In this document: positions 61,738 through 64,000 of the stretch, in pieces | Numbering within the stretch: position 1 is the stretch's first letter | Layout: every line of letters starts with the position of its first letter | Source: Branchiostoma floridae | Taxonomy: Eukaryota > Chordata > Leptocardii > Amphioxiformes > Branchiostomatidae | Assembly (NCBI RefSeq): GCF_000003815.2 | Contig: NC_049980.1 | Coordinates: 8,846,357-8,910,356 of the forward strand | Reading direction: 5' to 3' | Length of the DNA stretch: 64,000 nt | Notes under the pieces: generated by a model | The model's input: the letters and a program-made list of their open reading frames with translations, nothing else | What the model was told of the DNA's origin: nothing | Databases searched by the model: none | Made by a program: the position numbers and the translations under genes

Positions 61738-62198
61738 GCAAGGCCACAATCTACATGTATATAAGGCAATGTTGATATGATAACTGGTACATAGATGACA
61801 TCTGGGTGTGCATCATTTTTTGCTGTTTTTCAAAAAAACAAAAGTTTCAACCACAATGTATATTATAGCAACTGCGATGTGAAAGAACAAAAATAATGTG
61901 CTTACTATACCATACTCTGTGTGACATTTGTTCTCCCTTTCTGACCGCTTAGATTTCATTACAAAGGCAACTTTTGGGGAGACAAACTTAACCTTTTTTT
62001 TTTATTCGCACGCTTGCATCAGTCCCCAGAGAATGTCACACTTATAATCAAATCAACCTAATGTCCTGACCTAATGTCTTTTGGTTTGAGATGGTACAAA
62101 TGTATACTTTTAATCAAGGTTAAAGCTATTTTAAATCAAAAGGGCCTTTATCATTATTAAAGCCAGTTGGAGTTAAATTTGCAAATTAATTTTACATA

Positions 62199-62277
62199 AG
62201 GTGACATAAGGCATTTAATGTCGATAAAATACAGTACAGTATTGTAAATTATGCACATTAAATGCCTTATGTCACCT
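62199..62277 (+). ncRNA. perfect 23-bp hairpin in the POLK 3' UTR region
   Basis: 62199-62221 (AGGTGACATAAGGCATTTAA...) is the exact reverse complement of 62255-62277. In the 33-base loop AATAC and GTATT can form a second short stem. In RNA this would be a stable stem of about 79 bases, compatible with a microRNA-like precursor, a UTR structure or a small foldback relic. The function is not established. Confidence 0.35.
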
Positions 62278-62601
62278 ATTGTCAATACCATATGATATAG
62301 TGCTGCTATAAAATGGCATCTGAGCCTTTCGCTAACCTTGCAGGAAGTTAATATAATTTTGATTGTTGCTGTTCTATGAAGCTAAGGTGTATTACTAATA
62401 CAATTTCCAAAATATATGTATGTATTGCAGTAACTGTAGGTAGCCAAGAAGTTAATGTTATAATATATGTAATAAAAAAAAGTAATGTTATATATTGATT
62501 TTAAAAACTATGCAATTCTATATCAATACAACATCATTTATGATGCAGCAAATCCACCACAAAATCATATTATTAAGGTGTTAATTCTTTTATTGTATGA
62601 C

Positions 62602-62607
62602 AATAAA
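62602..62607 (+). terminator. candidate POLK poly(A) signal
   Basis: AATAAA, about 870 bases after the POLK stop codon, with T-rich sequence following. Confidence 0.65.
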
Positions 62608-63042
62608 ATATCTATCTTCAGATGAAACGTAATACCAGTCCCTCTTTATTGTCATATTATTTCTGTGTTGGAATTGGGTACATTTTTAACCTCTTTTATT
62701 TAGTTGACACAAATGTAGTTGGACTCAAGTTTTACAAATTTTCATGTGTTTGTTTGACACTTTGTGAAAATTTTGAACTTGAGACTACAGATGAAAGGAA
62801 CAACTACTCAAACTCTACTTTCATTTTATCCCAGGTAGACAGCAGACTTTCAGTCACATTGTGAGAGTTCAGAGTCTCTGCTATATTGGATTAGATTTAA
62901 TCCTTTGTGGACAGATCTTAATTCTTTGAAAGTTTGACATAAAGATTGAAGAAGCGTTCACAGGAAAGTTCCTTTTCTCTCCATTTCATGATCCTCAATC
63001 TCTTCTATTCCTCCTTGTACAGTACTTCAGCACCCTTCTGTG

Positions 63043-63220
63043 TCACACCACCCACGGATTCGGTCGCGACTTCCGCATGGTGAAATCGATTCTGCGTGCC
63101 ATCTCCTTGTTGTAGATGTCTCGCATTCTCTCGTAGTTGACCCGTTTCCTGTACTGCCATGGCTTTTCGAAGTAACGTCTTCTCCGAACATCTTCAATGA
63201 AGCCCTCTCTTGTCAAGACA
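63043..63220 (-). CDS. MRPS21: mitochondrial ribosomal protein bS21m, last exon (5'-partial)
   Basis: The minus-strand exon has one split-codon base and 58 codons before the stop: VLTREGFIEDVRRRRYFEKP, WQYRKRVNYERMRDIYNKEM, ARRIDFTMRKSRPNPWVV. The blocks IED-RRRRYFEKP, YERMRDIYNKEMARRI and MRK-R are those of the bacterial S21-type protein of the mitochondrial small ribosomal subunit (human MRPS21, 87 residues). The acceptor TTTTTCAG at 63221-63228 (minus) is strong. The first about 30 residues must lie in an upstream exon beyond 63220; I did not find it before 64000. The stop TGA is at 63043-63045. Confidence 0.93.
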
Positions 63221-64000
63221 CTGAAAAATAAGATAACAAGTGAAAGCCTCCATATAAAACAACTGATTTTTTGCCTAAAAAAATCTTTGCCAGCTGCTAG
63301 TCTCTTGTGAATGTGATGTCTTCAATCTGTGCACCTTGGATTAGTTGGAAGTCGGATTTAAATTGCTTATGTCACCAATGACACTTAAATCCAACACAAA
63401 CAGTTACAACCATAATTAGAATTGTTCAATGAAAAGGTTTTTGTACAAAATATTCACTGTTCTGGTGTTATTGAAGATGGAATCTTCTTTCTCTCTTCAT
63501 TATGCCACAGTCTTTATCTAACGTCCTATCCGAGGGACATCCCTAGGCTAAGCTAGGTACTCATTTTCACCTGAGTGAAGTGGGGAAAGTCGTGTAAAGT
63601 GCCTTTCCCAAGGGCACAAGATCAGTGACACTCATGACCTCTTGTCTCAATCACTAGTAAATAACTGATTACGCCATGCGATCTCACAGGATCTTCCGCA
63701 TCAGTCTCCCAGTTCTTGATTCCTGCTGCCAGGTAACCAACTTAACTTTGCACCCATCCATGAGGACAAAATGATAACAGAAGCCAGTTTGAAAACTTGT
63801 CAGAATGTTCTATTGGAATCAAGAACTCGAAGTATGATTCGCAAGGGAATTTCGATGTGTAAATTGTTATAACATCCAGGGATCGAAATACTTTTTTTTT
63901 GCTACATGCAAAATTGCAAGTTGGCAAAAATTTTACGTGCAATTTGAAAAATCTACATGCAAGTGGGAGTCTGGTTGTCATGCTGGCGCCAGTTCCTGGT
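63221..64000. repeat. MRPS21 intron with SINE-core-related repeat
   Basis: About 63500-63690 has AACGTCCTATCCGAGGGAC, AGGTACTCATTTTCACCTGA and AAGTGCCTTTCCCAAGGG-CACAAGATC, matching 18764-18960, 48030-48260 and the reverse of the SINE body at 50674. The end of the window holds an unclassified stretch with several TTGCA-type units. Confidence 0.6.

Larger units (their letters stand above)
61738..63042. other. convergent 3' regions of POLK (+) and MRPS21 (-)
   Basis: AT-rich tail-to-tail gap. POLK has AATAAA at 62602-62607; minus-strand signals for MRPS21 (TTTATT on +) lie at 62645-62650 and about 62696. If these are used the two transcripts end within about 100 bases of each other. A perfect 23-bp hairpin lies at 62199-62277. 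Confidence 0.65.

Noticed and set aside
1-64000. CRISPR arrays, operons, riboswitches, prophage or other bacterial systems
   Set aside because: The window is eukaryotic: spliced genes, introns and transposon relics throughout. The regular repeats are tandem satellites without spacers.

Overview
This window looks like nuclear DNA of an invertebrate chordate, most likely an amphioxus (Branchiostoma). The evidence is short exons in long, repeat-rich introns, proteins close to vertebrate orthologues, and many small DNA-transposon relics. The gene order HMGCR(+) - CERT1(-) - POLK(+) is the order and orientation found on human chromosome 5q13. The species call is inference; the gene calls come from exon-by-exon reading of splice sites, phases and protein motifs.

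Layout. 285-6393 (+) holds the linker and catalytic half of HMG-CoA reductase; the membrane half lies left of the window. 6394-9304 is a tail-to-tail gap shared by the HMGCR and CERT1 3' ends. 9305-49241 (-) is a complete ceramide transfer protein gene: 14 coding exons and 598 residues, the same length as human CERT, with introns of 17.6 kb (16032-33657) and 9.1 kb (39864-49004). 49242-49700 is a compact head-to-head promoter region rich in palindromic CRE and E-box motifs. 51480-61737 (+) is DNA polymerase kappa: 13 exons seen, about 826 residues from the first good Met, with two UBZ zinc fingers and two PCNA-binding motifs. 63043-63220 (-) is the last exon of mitochondrial ribosomal protein bS21m (MRPS21), whose 5' part lies to the right.

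The genes share lipid and genome-maintenance themes rather than one pathway. HMGCR commits carbon to sterols. CERT moves ceramide from ER to Golgi using PH, FFAT and START modules. POLK does translesion synthesis. The CERT1/POLK head-to-head pairing is also present in human.

The non-coding part is mostly mobile-element relics. They include a TA-flanked MITE family, a MULE-like MITE with perfect 9-bp target duplications, an hAT-like element, a complete tRNA-derived SINE with a 15-bp duplication, a LINE reverse-transcriptase fragment, a 5 x 262-bp satellite and a 4 x 163-bp tandem array.

The points most worth a second look are: a textbook CCAAT/CRE/TATA/Inr promoter with an ORF and splice donor on the opposite strand inside the large CERT1 intron (about 29845-30063); two tandem duplications that copied exon-intron junctions in HMGCR and CERT1; an Asp in place of the near-invariant catalytic Glu of POLK; a perfect 23-bp hairpin downstream of the POLK stop codon; and an interrupted duplication holding an exon-like segment near 44.2 kb.
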